From: Hydractinia symbiolongicarpus
Taxonomy: Eukaryota; Cnidaria; Hydrozoa; Anthoathecata; Hydractiniidae
Direction: 5' to 3'
DNA length: 64,000 bases
Assembly: GCF_029227915.1 (NCBI RefSeq)
Contig: NC_079878.1
Coordinates: 29,229,501 to 29,293,500, forward strand
Translations under genes and position numbers: made by a program
Notes under the pieces: generated by a model
What the model saw: the letters and a program-made list of their open reading frames with translations, nothing else
Told to the model about the DNA's origin: nothing
The model's database searches: none
In this document: positions 53,101 to 63,892 of the stretch, one piece after another
How positions within the stretch are numbered: the stretch's first letter is position 1
Layout of the letters: every line of letters begins with the position of its first letter

Positions 53101-53240
53101 ATTTCCTGTAAATGCGTGCTTGGCCCGTATAGTCGAGTATGTACAAAGAAAGTACCTTGTGAGTAAACTCATTTTCAGAACGATTTTTTAAATTATCTTT
53201 TCACCACTAAAACGCATGAGACTTGTAGTTTTCAAAAATG
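47161..53240. repeat. Large HOR unit B, 30 monomers (6085 bp)
   Basis: Begins where unit A ends, so A and B are head to tail. It carries three monomers absent from A (49083-49691). After about 53240 the sequence departs from unit A's continuation, with GCGGAAAAAAAG where A has GCTGAATAAAAGATG. Confidence 0.93.
49083..49691. repeat. 609-bp (three-monomer) difference between units A and B
   Basis: At 49083 unit B leaves the match to A (base 43607) and resumes it at 49692, exactly 609 bp later. The flanking bases GGCCCGTATAGTCAAAA are the same at both ends, as expected for in-register exchange between monomers. The extra monomers resemble 36.5-37.1 kb (AGTACACAAAG, ACTCAGGG, CCTGCGAG, GCACGAG). 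Whether B gained them or A lost them cannot be told from the two copies. Confidence 0.9.
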
Positions 53241-54020
53241 TTTTCATTTTTGATGAGACGCGGAAAAAAAGAAGTTTAATCACCGGCAAACGAAAACCCG
53301 CGATTTCCCGTAAATCCCGGACTCGGCCCGTATAGTCAAAAGTATACAAAGAAAGTACCCAGGGAGTAAACACATTTCCCGAACGAGTTTTTAAATTATT
53401 TTTTCACCACTAAAACGCATGAGACTTGTAGTTTTCAAAAATGTTTTAATTTTTGATGAGACGCTTAATAAAAGAAGTTTAATCGCCGGCAAACGAAAAC
53501 CCGCGATTTCCTGTAAATGCGTGCTTGGCCCGTATAGTCGAGTATGTACAAAGAAAGTACCCTGTGAGTAAACTCATTCTCAGAACGATTTTTTAAATTA
53601 TCTTTTCACCACTAAAACGCATGAGACTTGTAGTTTTCAAAAATGTTTTCATTTTTGATGAGACGCGGAAAAAAAGAAGTTTAATCGCCGGCAAACGAAA
53701 ACCCGCGATTTCCCGTAAATCCCGGACTCGGCCCGTATAGTCAAAAGTATACAAAGAAAGTACCCAGGGAGTAAACTCATTTCCCGAACGATTTTTTAAA
53801 TTATTTTTTCACCACTAAAACGCATGAGACTTGTAGTTTTCAAAAATGTTTTCATTTTTGATGAGACGCTGAATAAAAGATGTTTAATCGCCGGCAAACG
53901 AAAACCCGCGATTTCCCGTAAATCCCGTGCTTGGCCCGTATAGTCGAGTACATACAAAGAAAGTACCCTGTGAGTAAACTCATTTCCAGAACGATTTTTT
54001 AAATTATCTTTTCACCACTA
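53210..54020. repeat. 4-mer HOR, copy 1
   Basis: Offset 811 bp (4 x 203 less one). Markers are GCGGAAAAAAAG, TTTTAATTTTTG, TTCCTGTAAATGCG (53511 and 54322, each with one base lost) and CATTCTCAGAACG. Confidence 0.8.
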
Positions 54021-54830
54021 AAACGTATGAGACTTGTAGTTTTCAAAAATGTTTTCATTTTTGATGAGACGCGGAAAAAAAGAAGTTTAATCGCCGGCAA
54101 ACGAAAACCCGCGATTTCCCGTAAATCCCGGACTCGGCCCGTATAGTCAAAAGTATACAAAGAAAGTACCCAGGGAGTAAACTCATTTCCCGAACGAATT
54201 TTTAAATTATTTTTTCACCACTAAAACGCATGAGACTTGTAGTTTTCAAAAATGTTTTAATTTTTGATGAGACGCTTAATAAAAGAAGTTTAATCGCCGG
54301 CAAACGAAAACCCGCGATTTCCTGTAAATGCGTGCTTGGCCCGTATAGTCGAGTATGTACAAAGAAAGTACCCTGTGGGTAAACTCATTCTCAGAACGAT
54401 TTTTTAAATTATCTTTTCACCACTAAAACGCATGAGACTTGTAGTTTTCAAAAATGTTTTCATTTTTGATGAGACGCGGAAAAAAAGAAGTTTAATCGCC
54501 GGCAAACGAAAACCCGCGATTTCCCGTAAATCCCGGACTCGGCCCGTATAGTCAAAAGTATACAAAGAAAGTACCCAGGGAGTAAACTCATTTCGCGAAC
54601 GATTTTTTAAATTATTTTTTCACCACTAAAACGCATGAGACTTGTAGTTTTCAAAAATGTTTTCATTTTTGATGAGACGCTGAATAAAAGATGTTTAATC
54701 GCCGGCAAACGAAAACCCGCGATTTCCCGTAAATCCCGTGCTTGGCCCGTATAGTCGAGTACATACAAAGAAAGTACCCTGTGAGTAAACTCATTTCCAG
54801 AACGATTTTTTAAATTATCTTTTCACCACT
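54021..54830. repeat. 4-mer HOR, copy 2
   Basis: Head-to-tail second copy, ending where CAGGAATG with GCTTAATGAAAG replaces CAAAAATG with GCGGAAAAAAAG. Confidence 0.8.
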
Positions 54831-54894
54831 AAAACGCATGAGACTTGTAGTTTTCAGGAATGTTTTCATTTTTGATGAGACGCTTAATGAAAGA

Positions 54895-55950
54895 AGTTTA
54901 ATCGCCGGCAAACGAAAACCCGCGATTTCCCGTTAATCCCGGACTCGGCCCGTATAGTCAAAAGTATACAAAGAAATTACGCAGGGAGTAAACTCATTTC
55001 CCGAACGATTTTTTAAATTATTTTTTCACCACTAAAACGCATGAGACTTGTAGTTTTCAAAAATGTTTTCATTTTTGATGAGACGCTGAATATAAGAAGC
55101 TTAATTGCCGGCAAACAAAAACCCGCGATTTCCCGTTAATCCCGGACTCGGCCCGTATAGTCAAAAGTATACAAAGAAAATACGCAGGGAGTAAACTCAT
55201 TTCCAGAACGATTTTTTAAATTATCTTTTCACCACTAAAACACATGAGACTTGTAGTTTTCAAAAATGTTTTCATTATTGATGAGACGCTGAATAAAAGT
55301 TGTTTAATCGCCGGCAAACGAAAACCCGCGATTTCCCGTAAATCCCGGACTCGGCCCGTATAGTCAAAAGTGCACAAAGAAAATACTCCGGGAGTAAACT
55401 CATTTTCCGAACGATTTTTTAATTATTTTTTCACCACTAAAACGTATGAGACTTGTAGTTTTCAAAAATGTTTTCATTTTTGATGAGACGCAGAATAAAA
55501 GAAGTTTAATCGCCGGCAAACGAAAACCCGCAATTTCCCGTAAATCCCATACTTGGCACGTATAGTCAAAAGTATACAAAGAAAGTACCCTGCGAGTAAA
55601 CTCATTTCCAGAACGATTTTTTAAATTATCTGTTCACCACTAAAACGCACAAGACTTGTAGTTTTCAAAAATGTTTTCATTTTTCATGAGACGCTGAATA
55701 AAAGAAGTTTAATCGCCGGCGAACGAAAACCCGCGAATTCCCGTAAATCCCAAACTCGGCCCGTATAGTCAAAAGTATACAAAGAAAATACCCAGGGAGT
55801 AAACTCATTTCCAGAACGATTTTTTAAATTATCTTTTCACCACTAAAACGCATGAGACTTGTAGTTTTCAAAAATGTTTTCATTTTTGATGAGACGCTGA
55901 ATAAAAGATGTTTAATCGCCGGCAAACGAAAACCCGCGATTTCCCGTAAA
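54895..55950. repeat. 10-monomer-offset segment, copy 1
   Basis: Matches 56925-57980 at 2029 bp. Markers are GAAATTACGCAGG, GAAGCTTAAT (55096 and 57125), CATTATTGATG with AAAGTTGTTT, AGTGCACAAAG, TTTTTTAATTATTT (one base lost) and CCCATACTTGG. Confidence 0.78.
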
Positions 55951-56815
55951 TCCCGTGCTTGGCCCGTATAGTCGAGTACATACAAAGAAAGTACCCTGTG
56001 ACTAAACTCATTTCCAGAACGATTTTTTAAATTATCTTTTCACCACTAAAACGTATGAGACTTGTAGTTTTCAAAAATGTTTTCATTTTTGATGAGACGC
56101 GGAATAAAAGAAGTTTAATCGCCGGCAAACGAAAACCCGCGATTTCCCGTAAATCCCGGACTCGGCCCGTATAGTCAAAAGTACACAAAGAAAATACTCA
56201 GGGAGTAAACTCATTTCCCGAACGATTTTTTAAATTATTTTTTCACCACTAAAACGTATGAGACTTGTAGTTTTCAAAAATGTTTTCATTTTTGATGAGA
56301 CGCTGAATAAAAGAAGTTTAATCGCCGGCAAACGAAAACCCGCGATTTCCCGTAAATTCCGGACTCGGCCCGTATAGTCAAAAGTATACAAAGAAAGTAC
56401 CCTGCGGGTAAACTGATTTCCAGAACGATTTTTTAAATTATCTTTTCACCACTAAAACGCACGAGACTTGTAGTTTTCAAAAATGTTTTCATTTTTGATG
56501 AGACGCTGAGTAAAAGAAGTTTAATCGCCGGCAAACGAAAACCCGCGAATTCCCGTAAATTCCAAACTCGGCCCGTATAGCCAAAAGTATACAAAGAAAA
56601 TACCCAGGGAGTAAACTCATTTCCAGAACGATTTTTTAAATTATCTTTTCACCACTAAAACGCATGAGACTTGTAGTTTTCAGGAATGTTTTCATTTTTG
56701 ATGAGACGCTTAATGAAAGAAGTTTAATCGCCGGCAAACGAAAACCCGCCATTTCCCGTAAATGCCGTGCTTGGCCCGTATAGTCGAGTATATACAAAGA
56801 AAGTACCCTGTGAGT
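55805..56815. repeat. 16-monomer-offset segment, copy 1
   Basis: Matches 59053-60065 at exactly 3248 bp (16 x 203). Markers are CCTGCGGGTAAAC (56401 and 59649), GCTGAGTAAAAG, GTATAGCCAAAAG and CCCGCCATTTCC. Confidence 0.78.
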
Positions 56816-56924
56816 AAACTCATTTCCAGAACGATTTTTTAAATTATCTTTTCACCACTACAACGCACGAGACTTGTAGTTTACAAAAATGTTTTCATTT
56901 TTGATGAGACGCGGAATAAAAGAA

Positions 56925-57980
56925 GTTTAATCGCCGGCAAACGAAAACCCGCGATTTCCCGTTAATCCCGGACTCGGCCCGTATAGTCAAAAGTATACAA
57001 AGAAATTACGCAGGGAGTAAACTCATTTCCCGAACGATTTTTTAAATTATTTTTTCACCACTAAAACGCATGAGACTTGTAGTTTTCAAAAATGTTTTCA
57101 TTTTTGATGAGACGCTGAATATAAGAAGCTTAATCGCCGGCAAACAAAAACCCGCGATTTCCCGTTAATCCCGGACTCGGCCCGTATAGTCAAAAGTATA
57201 CAAAGAAAATACGCAGGGAGTAAACTCATTTCCAGAACGATTTTTTAAATTATCTTTTCACCACTAAAACACATGAGACTTGTAGTTTTTAAAAATGTTT
57301 TCATTATTGATGAGACGCTGAATAAAAGTTGTTTAATCGCCGGCAAACGAAAACCCGCGATTTCCCGTAAATCCCGGACTCGGCCCGTATAGTCAAAAGT
57401 GCACAAAGAAAATACTCAGGGAGTAAACTCATTTTCCGAACGATTTTTTAATTATTTTTTCACCACTAAAACGTATGAGACTTGTAGTTTTCAAAAATGT
57501 TTTCATTTTTGATGAGACGCAGAATAAAATAAGTTTAATCGCCGGCAAACGAAAACCCGCAATTTCCCGTAAATCCCATACTTGGCCCGTATAGTCAAAA
57601 GTATACAAAGAAAGTACCCTGCGAGTAAACTCATTTCCAGAACGATTTTTTAAATTATCTTTTCACCACTAAAACGCACGAGACTTGTAGTTTTCAAAAA
57701 TGTTTTCATTTTTGATGAGACGCTGAATAAAAGAAGTTTAATCGCCGGCAAACGAAAACCCGCGAATTCCCGTAAATCCCAAACTCGGACCGTATAGTCA
57801 AAAGTATACAAAGAAAATACCCAGGGAGTAAACTCATTTCCAGAACGATTTTTTAAATTATCTTTTCACCACTAAAACGCATGACACTTGTAGTTTTCAA
57901 AAATGTTTTCATTTTTGATGAGACGCTGAATAAAAGATGTTTAATCGCCGGCAAACGAAAACCCGGCGATTTCCCGTAAA
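56925..57980. repeat. 10-monomer-offset segment, copy 2
   Basis: Second copy of 54895-55950. It diverges at the extra G in ACCCGGCGATTT (about 57963). Confidence 0.78.
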
Positions 57981-58610
57981 TCCCGGACTCGGCCCGTATA
58001 GTCAAAAGTATACAAAGAAGATACCCAGGGAGTAAACACATTTCCCGAACGATTTTTTAAATTATTTTTTCACCACTAAAACGCATGAGACTTGTAGTTT
58101 TCAGGAATGTTTTCATTTTTGATGAGACGCTTAATGAAAGAAGTTTAATCGCCGGCAAACAAAAACCCGCGATTTCCCGTAAATGCCGTGCTTGGCCCGT
58201 ATAGTCGAGTATATACAAAGAAAGTACCCTGTGAGTAAACTCATTTCCAGAATGATTTTTTAAATTATCTTTTCACCACTAAAACGCACGAGACTTGTAC
58301 TTTTCAAAAATGTTTTCATTTTTGATGAGACGCTTAATGAAAGAAGTTTAATCGCCGGCAAACGAAAACCCGCGATTTCCCGTAAATGCCGTGCTTGGCC
58401 CGTATAGTCGAGTATGTACAAAGAAAGTACCCTGTGAGTAAACTCATTTCCAGAACAATTTTTTAAATTATTTTTTCACCACTAAAACGCATGAGACTTG
58501 TAGTTTTCAGGAATGTTTTCATTTTTGATGAGACGCTTAATGAAAGAAGTTTAATCGCCGGCAAAAAAAACCCCGCGATTTCCCGTAAATGCCGTGCTTG
58601 GCCCGTATAG
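57030..58610. repeat. 15-monomer-offset segment, copy 1
   Basis: Matches 60075-61655 at exactly 3045 bp (15 x 203). Markers are GAAGCTTAAT (57125 and 60170), the one-base insertion ACCCGGCG (about 57963 and 61008), CAGAATGATTTT and CTTGTACTTTTC (58297 and 61342). Confidence 0.82.
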
Positions 58611-59052
58611 TCGAGTATATACAAAGAAAGTACCCTGTGAGTAAACTCATTTCCAGAATGATTTTTTAAATTATCTTTTCACCACTAAAACGCACGAGAC
58701 TTGTAGTTTTCAAAAATGTTTTCATTTTTGATGAGACGCTTAATGAAAGAAGTTTAATCGCCGGCAAACGAAAACCCGCGATTTCCCGTAAATGCCGTGC
58801 TTGGCCCGTATAGTCGAGTATGTACAAAGAAAGTACCCTGTGAGTAAACTCATTTCCAGAACGATTTTTTAAATTATCTTTTCACCACTAAAACGCATGA
58901 GACTTGTAGTTTTCAAAAATGTTTTCATTTTTGATGAGACGCTTAATGAAAGAAGTTTAATCGCCGGCAAACGAAAACCCGCGTTTTCCCGTAAATGCCG
59001 TGCTTGGCCTGTATAGTCGAGTATGTACAAAGAAAGTACCCTGTGAGTAAAC

Positions 59053-60065
59053 TCATTTCCAGAACGATTTTTTAAATTATCTTTTCACCACTAAAACGCA
59101 TGAGACTTGTAGTTTTCAAAAATGTTTTCATTTTTGATGAGACGCTGAATAAAAGATGTTTAATCGCCGGCAAACGAAAACCCGCGATTTCCCGTAAATC
59201 CCGTGCTTGGCCCGTATAGTCGAGTACATACAAAGAAAGTACCCTGTGAGTAAACTCATTTCCAGAACGATTTTTTAAATTATCTTTTCACCACTAAAAC
59301 GTATGAGACTTGTAGTTTTCAAAAATGTTTTCATTTTTGATGAGACGCGGAATAAAAGAAGTTTAATCGCCGGCAAACGAAAACCCGCGATTTCCCGTAA
59401 ATCCCGGACTCGGCCCGTATAGTCAAAAGTACACAAAGAAAATACTCAGGGAGTAAACTCATTTCCCGAACGATTTTTTAAATTATTTTTTCACCACTAA
59501 AACGTATGAGACTTGTAGTTTTCAAAAATGTTTTCATTTTTGATGAGACGCTGAATAAAAGAAGTTTAATCGCCGGCAAACGAAAACCCGCGATTTCCCG
59601 TAAATTCCGGACTCGGCCCGTATAGTCAAAAGTATACAAAGAAAGTACCCTGCGGGTAAACTCATTTCCAGAACGATTTTTTAAATTATCTTTTCACCAC
59701 TAAAACGCACGAGACTTGTAGTTTTCAAAAATGTTTTCATTTTTAATGAGACGCTGAGTAAAAGAAGTTTAATCGCCGGCAAACGAAAACCCGCGAATTC
59801 CCGTAAATCCCAAACTCGGCCCGTATAGCCAAAAGTATACAAAGAAAATACCCAGGGAGTAAACTCATTTCCAGAACGATTTTTTAAATTATCTTTTCAC
59901 CACTAAAACGCATGAGACTTGTAGTTTTCAGGAATGTTTTCATTTTTGATGAGACGCTTAATGAAAGAAGTTTAATCGCCGGCAAACGAAAACCCGCCAT
60001 TTCCCGTAAATGCCGTGCTTGGCCCGTATAGTCGAGTATATACAAAGAAAGTACCCTGTGAGTAA
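59053..60065. repeat. 16-monomer-offset segment, copy 2
   Basis: Second copy of 55805-56815. Together with the 15-mer pair it shows that the 55-60 kb and 57-61.7 kb blocks were copied as overlapping pieces. Confidence 0.78.
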
Positions 60066-60074
60066 ACTCCTTTC

Positions 60075-61655
60075 CCGAACGATTTTTTAAATTATTTTTT
60101 CACCACTAAAACGCATGAGACTTGTAGTTTTCAAAAATGTTTTCATTTTTGATGAGACGCTGAATATAAGAAGCTTAATCGCCGGCAAACAAAAACCCGC
60201 GATTTCCCGTTAATCCCGGACTCGGCCCGTATAGTCAAAAGTATACAAAGAAAATACGCAGGGAGTAAACTCATTTCCAGAACGATTTTTTAAATTATCT
60301 TTTCACCACTAAAACACATGAGACTTGTAGTTTTCAAAAATGTTTTCATTATTGATGAGACGCTGAATAAAAGTTGTTTAATCGCCGGCAAACGAAAACC
60401 CGCGATTTCCCGTAAATCCCGGACTCGGCCCGTATAGTCAAAAGTGCACAAAGAAAATACTCAGGGAGTAAACTCATTTTCCGAACGATTTTTTAATTAT
60501 TTTTTCACCACTAAAACGTATGAGACTTGTAGTTTTCAAAAATGTTTTCATTTTTGATGAGACGCAGAATAAAAGAAGTTTAATCGCCGGCAAACGAAAA
60601 CCCGCAATTTCCCGTAAATCCCATACTTGGCCCGTATAGTCAAAAGTATACAAAGAAAGTACCCTGCGAGTAAACTCATTTCCAGAACGATTTTTTAAAT
60701 TATCTTTTCACCACTAAAACGCACGAGACTTGTAGTTTTCAAAAATGTTTTCATTTTTGATGAGACGCTGAATAAAAGAAGTTTAATCGCCGGCAAACGA
60801 AAACCCGCGAATTCCCGTAAATCCCAAACTCGGCCCGTATAGTCAAAAGTATACAAAGAAAATACCCAGGGAGTAAACTCATTTCCAGAACGATTTTTTA
60901 AATTATCTTTTCACCACTAAAACGCACGAGACTTGTAGTTTTCAAAAATGTTTTCATTTTTGATGAGACGCTGAATAAAAGATGTTTAATCGCCGGCAAA
61001 CGAAAACCCGGCGATTTCCCGTAAATCCCGGACTCGGCCCGTATAGTCAAAAGTATACAAAGAAAATACCCAGGGAGTAACCACATTTCCCGAACGATTT
61101 TTTAAATTATTTTTTCACCACTAAAACGCATGAGACTTGTAGTTTTCAGGAATGTTTTCATTTTTGATGAGACGCTTAATGAAAGAAGTTTAATCGCCGG
61201 CAAACAAAAACCCGCGATTTCCCGTAAATGCCGTGCTTGGCCCGTATAGTCGAGTATATACAAAGAAAGTACCCTGTGAGTAAACTCATTTCCAGAATGA
61301 TTTTTTAAATTATCTTTTCACCACTAAAACGCACGAGACTTGTACTTTTCAAAAATGTTTTCATTTTTGATGAGACGCTTAATGAAAGAAGTTTAATCGC
61401 CGGCAAACGAAAACCCGCGATTTCCCGTAAATGCCGTGCTTGGCCCGTATAGTCGAGTATGTACAAAGAAAGTACCCTGTGAGTAAACTCATTTCCAGAA
61501 CGATTTTTTAAATTATTTTTTCACCACTAAAACGCATGAGACTTGTAGTTTTCAGGAATGTTTTCATTTTTGATGAGACGCTTAATGAAAGAAGTTTAAT
61601 CGCCGGCAAACGAAAACCCGCGATTTCCCGTAAATGCCGTGCTTGGCCCGTATAG
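60075..61655. repeat. 15-monomer-offset segment, copy 2
   Basis: Second copy of 57030-58610. It diverges at about 61655 (GTCGAGTATGTAC here, GTCGAGTATATAC in copy 1). Confidence 0.82.
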
Positions 61656-62877
61656 TCGAGTATGTACAAAGAAAGTACCCTGCGAGTAAACTCATTTCCA
61701 GAACGATTTTTTAAATTATCTTTTCACCACTAAAACGCACTAGACTTGTAGTTTTCAGGAATGTTTTCATTTTTGATGAGACGCTTAATGAAAGAAGGTT
61801 AATCGCCGGCAAACAAAAACCCGCGATTTCCCGTAAATGCCGTGCTTGGCCCGTATAGTCGAGTATATACAAAGAAAGTACCCTGTGAGTAAACTCATTT
61901 CCAGAACGATTTTTTAAATTATCTTTTCACCACTAAAACGCACGAGACTTGTAGTTTTCAAAAATGTTTTCATTTTTGATGAGACGCGGAATAAAAGAAG
62001 TTTAATCACCGGCAAACGAAAACCCGCGATTTCCCGTTAATCCCGGACTCGGCCCGTATAGTCAAAAGTATACAAAGAAATTACGCAGGAAGTAAACTCA
62101 TTTCCAGAACGATTTTTTAAATTATCTTTTCACCACTAAAACGCATGATACTTGTAGTTTATAAAAATGTTTTCATTTTTGATGAGACGCTGAATAAAAG
62201 ATGTTTAATCGCCGGCAAACGAAAAGCCGCAATTTCCCGTAAATCCCGGACTCGGCCCGTATAGTCAATAGTATACAAAGAAAGTACCCAGGGAGTAAAC
62301 GTATTTCCCGAACGATTTTTTAAATTATTTTTTCACCACTAAAACGCATGAGACTTGTAGTTTTTAGGAATGTTTTCATTTTTGATGAGACGCTTAATGA
62401 CAGAAGTTTAATCGCCGGCAAACGAAAACCTGCGATTTCCCGTAAATCCCGGGCTTGGCCCGTATAGTCGAATGTATACAAAGAAAGTACCCTGTGAGTA
62501 AACTCATTTCCCGAACGATTTTTTAAATTATTTTTTCAACACTAAAACGCATGAGACTTTTAGTTTTAAAAAATGTTTTCATTTTTGATGAGACTCTGAA
62601 TAAAAGAAGTTTAATCGCCGGCAAACGAAAACCCGCAATTTCCCGTAAATCCCGTGCTTGGCTCGTATAGTCGAGTATATACAAAGAAAGTACCCTGTGA
62701 GTAAACTCATTTCCAGAACGATTTTTTATATTATCTTTTCACCACTAAAACGCATGAGACTTGTAGTTTTCAAAAATGTTTTTATTTTTAATGAGACGCG
62801 GAATAAAAGAAATTTAATCGCCGGCAAACGAAAACCCGCGATTTCCCGTAAATCCCGGACTCGGCCCGTATAGTCAA
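61656..62877. repeat. Monomers without a close higher-order copy
   Basis: About six monomers with individual changes (CACTAGACTTG, GAAGGTTAATC, GTTTATAAAAATG, GTCAATAGTATAC, AAACGTATTTCC, AATGACAGAAG, GGCTCGTATAG). No matching run was found elsewhere. There is no gene. Confidence 0.6.
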
Positions 62878-63283
62878 AAGTACACAAAGAAAATACTGAG
62901 GGAGTAAACACATTTCCCGAACGATTTTTTAAATTATTTTTTCACCACTATAACGTATGAGACTTGTAGTTTTCAAAAATGTTTTCATTTTTGATGAGAC
63001 GCTGAATAAAAGAAGTTTAATCGCCGGCAAACGAAAACCCGCGATTTCCCGTAAATCCCGGACTCGGCCCGTATAGTCAAAAGTACACAAAGAAAATACT
63101 CAGGGAGTAAACTCATTTCCCGAACGATTTTTTAAATTATTTTTTCACCACTAAAACGTATGAGACTTGTAGTTTTCAAAAATGTTTTCATTTTTGATGA
63201 AACGCTGAATAAAAGAAGTTTAATCGCCGGCAAACGAAAACCCGCGATTTCCCGTAAATCCCGGACTCGGCCCGTATAGTCAA
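62878..63283. repeat. Adjacent near-identical monomers
   Basis: Two successive 203-bp monomers both carry AGTACACAAAG, ACT(G/C)AGGG, ACGTATGAG and GCTGAATAAAAGAAG and differ at about four sites. This is a simple one-monomer duplication, unlike the higher-order pattern elsewhere. Confidence 0.65.
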
Positions 63284-63892
63284 AAGTATACAAAGAAAGT
63301 ACCCTGCGAGGAAACACATTTCTAGAACGATTTTTTAAATTATCTTTTCACCACTAAAACGCACGAGACTTGTAGTTTTCAAAAATGTTTACATTTTTGA
63401 TGAGACGCTGAATAAAAGAAGTTTAATCGCCGGCAAACGAAAACTCGCGAATTCCCGTAAATCCCAAACTCGGCCCGTATAGTCAAAAGTATACAAAGAA
63501 AATACCCAGGGAGTAAACTCATTTCCAGAACGATTTTTTAAATTATCTTTTTACCACTAAAACGCATGAGACTTGTAGTTTTCAAAAATGTTTTCATTTT
63601 TGATGAGACGCTGAATAAAAGATGTTTAATCGCCGGCAAACGAAAACCCGCGATTTGCCGTAAATCCCGGACTCGGCCCGTATAGTCAAAAGTATACAAA
63701 GAAAGTACCCAGGGAGTAAACTCATTTCCCGAACGATTTTTTAAATTATTTTTTCACCACTAAAACGCATGAGACTTGTAGTTTTCAGGAATGTTTTCAT
63801 TTTTGATGAGACGCTTAATGAAAGAACTTTAATCGCCGGCAAACGAAAACCCGCTATTTTCCGTAAATCCCGGGCTTGGCCCGTATAGTCGA

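Noticed and set aside
2285-63317. Recurring open frames of 61-103 codons on both strands
   Set aside because: They recur because the monomer recurs, differ by the same variants as the DNA, and occur on both strands over the same bases. 203 bp is not a multiple of 3, so the frame changes at each monomer and stops follow. No conserved start context, domain or codon pattern was seen.
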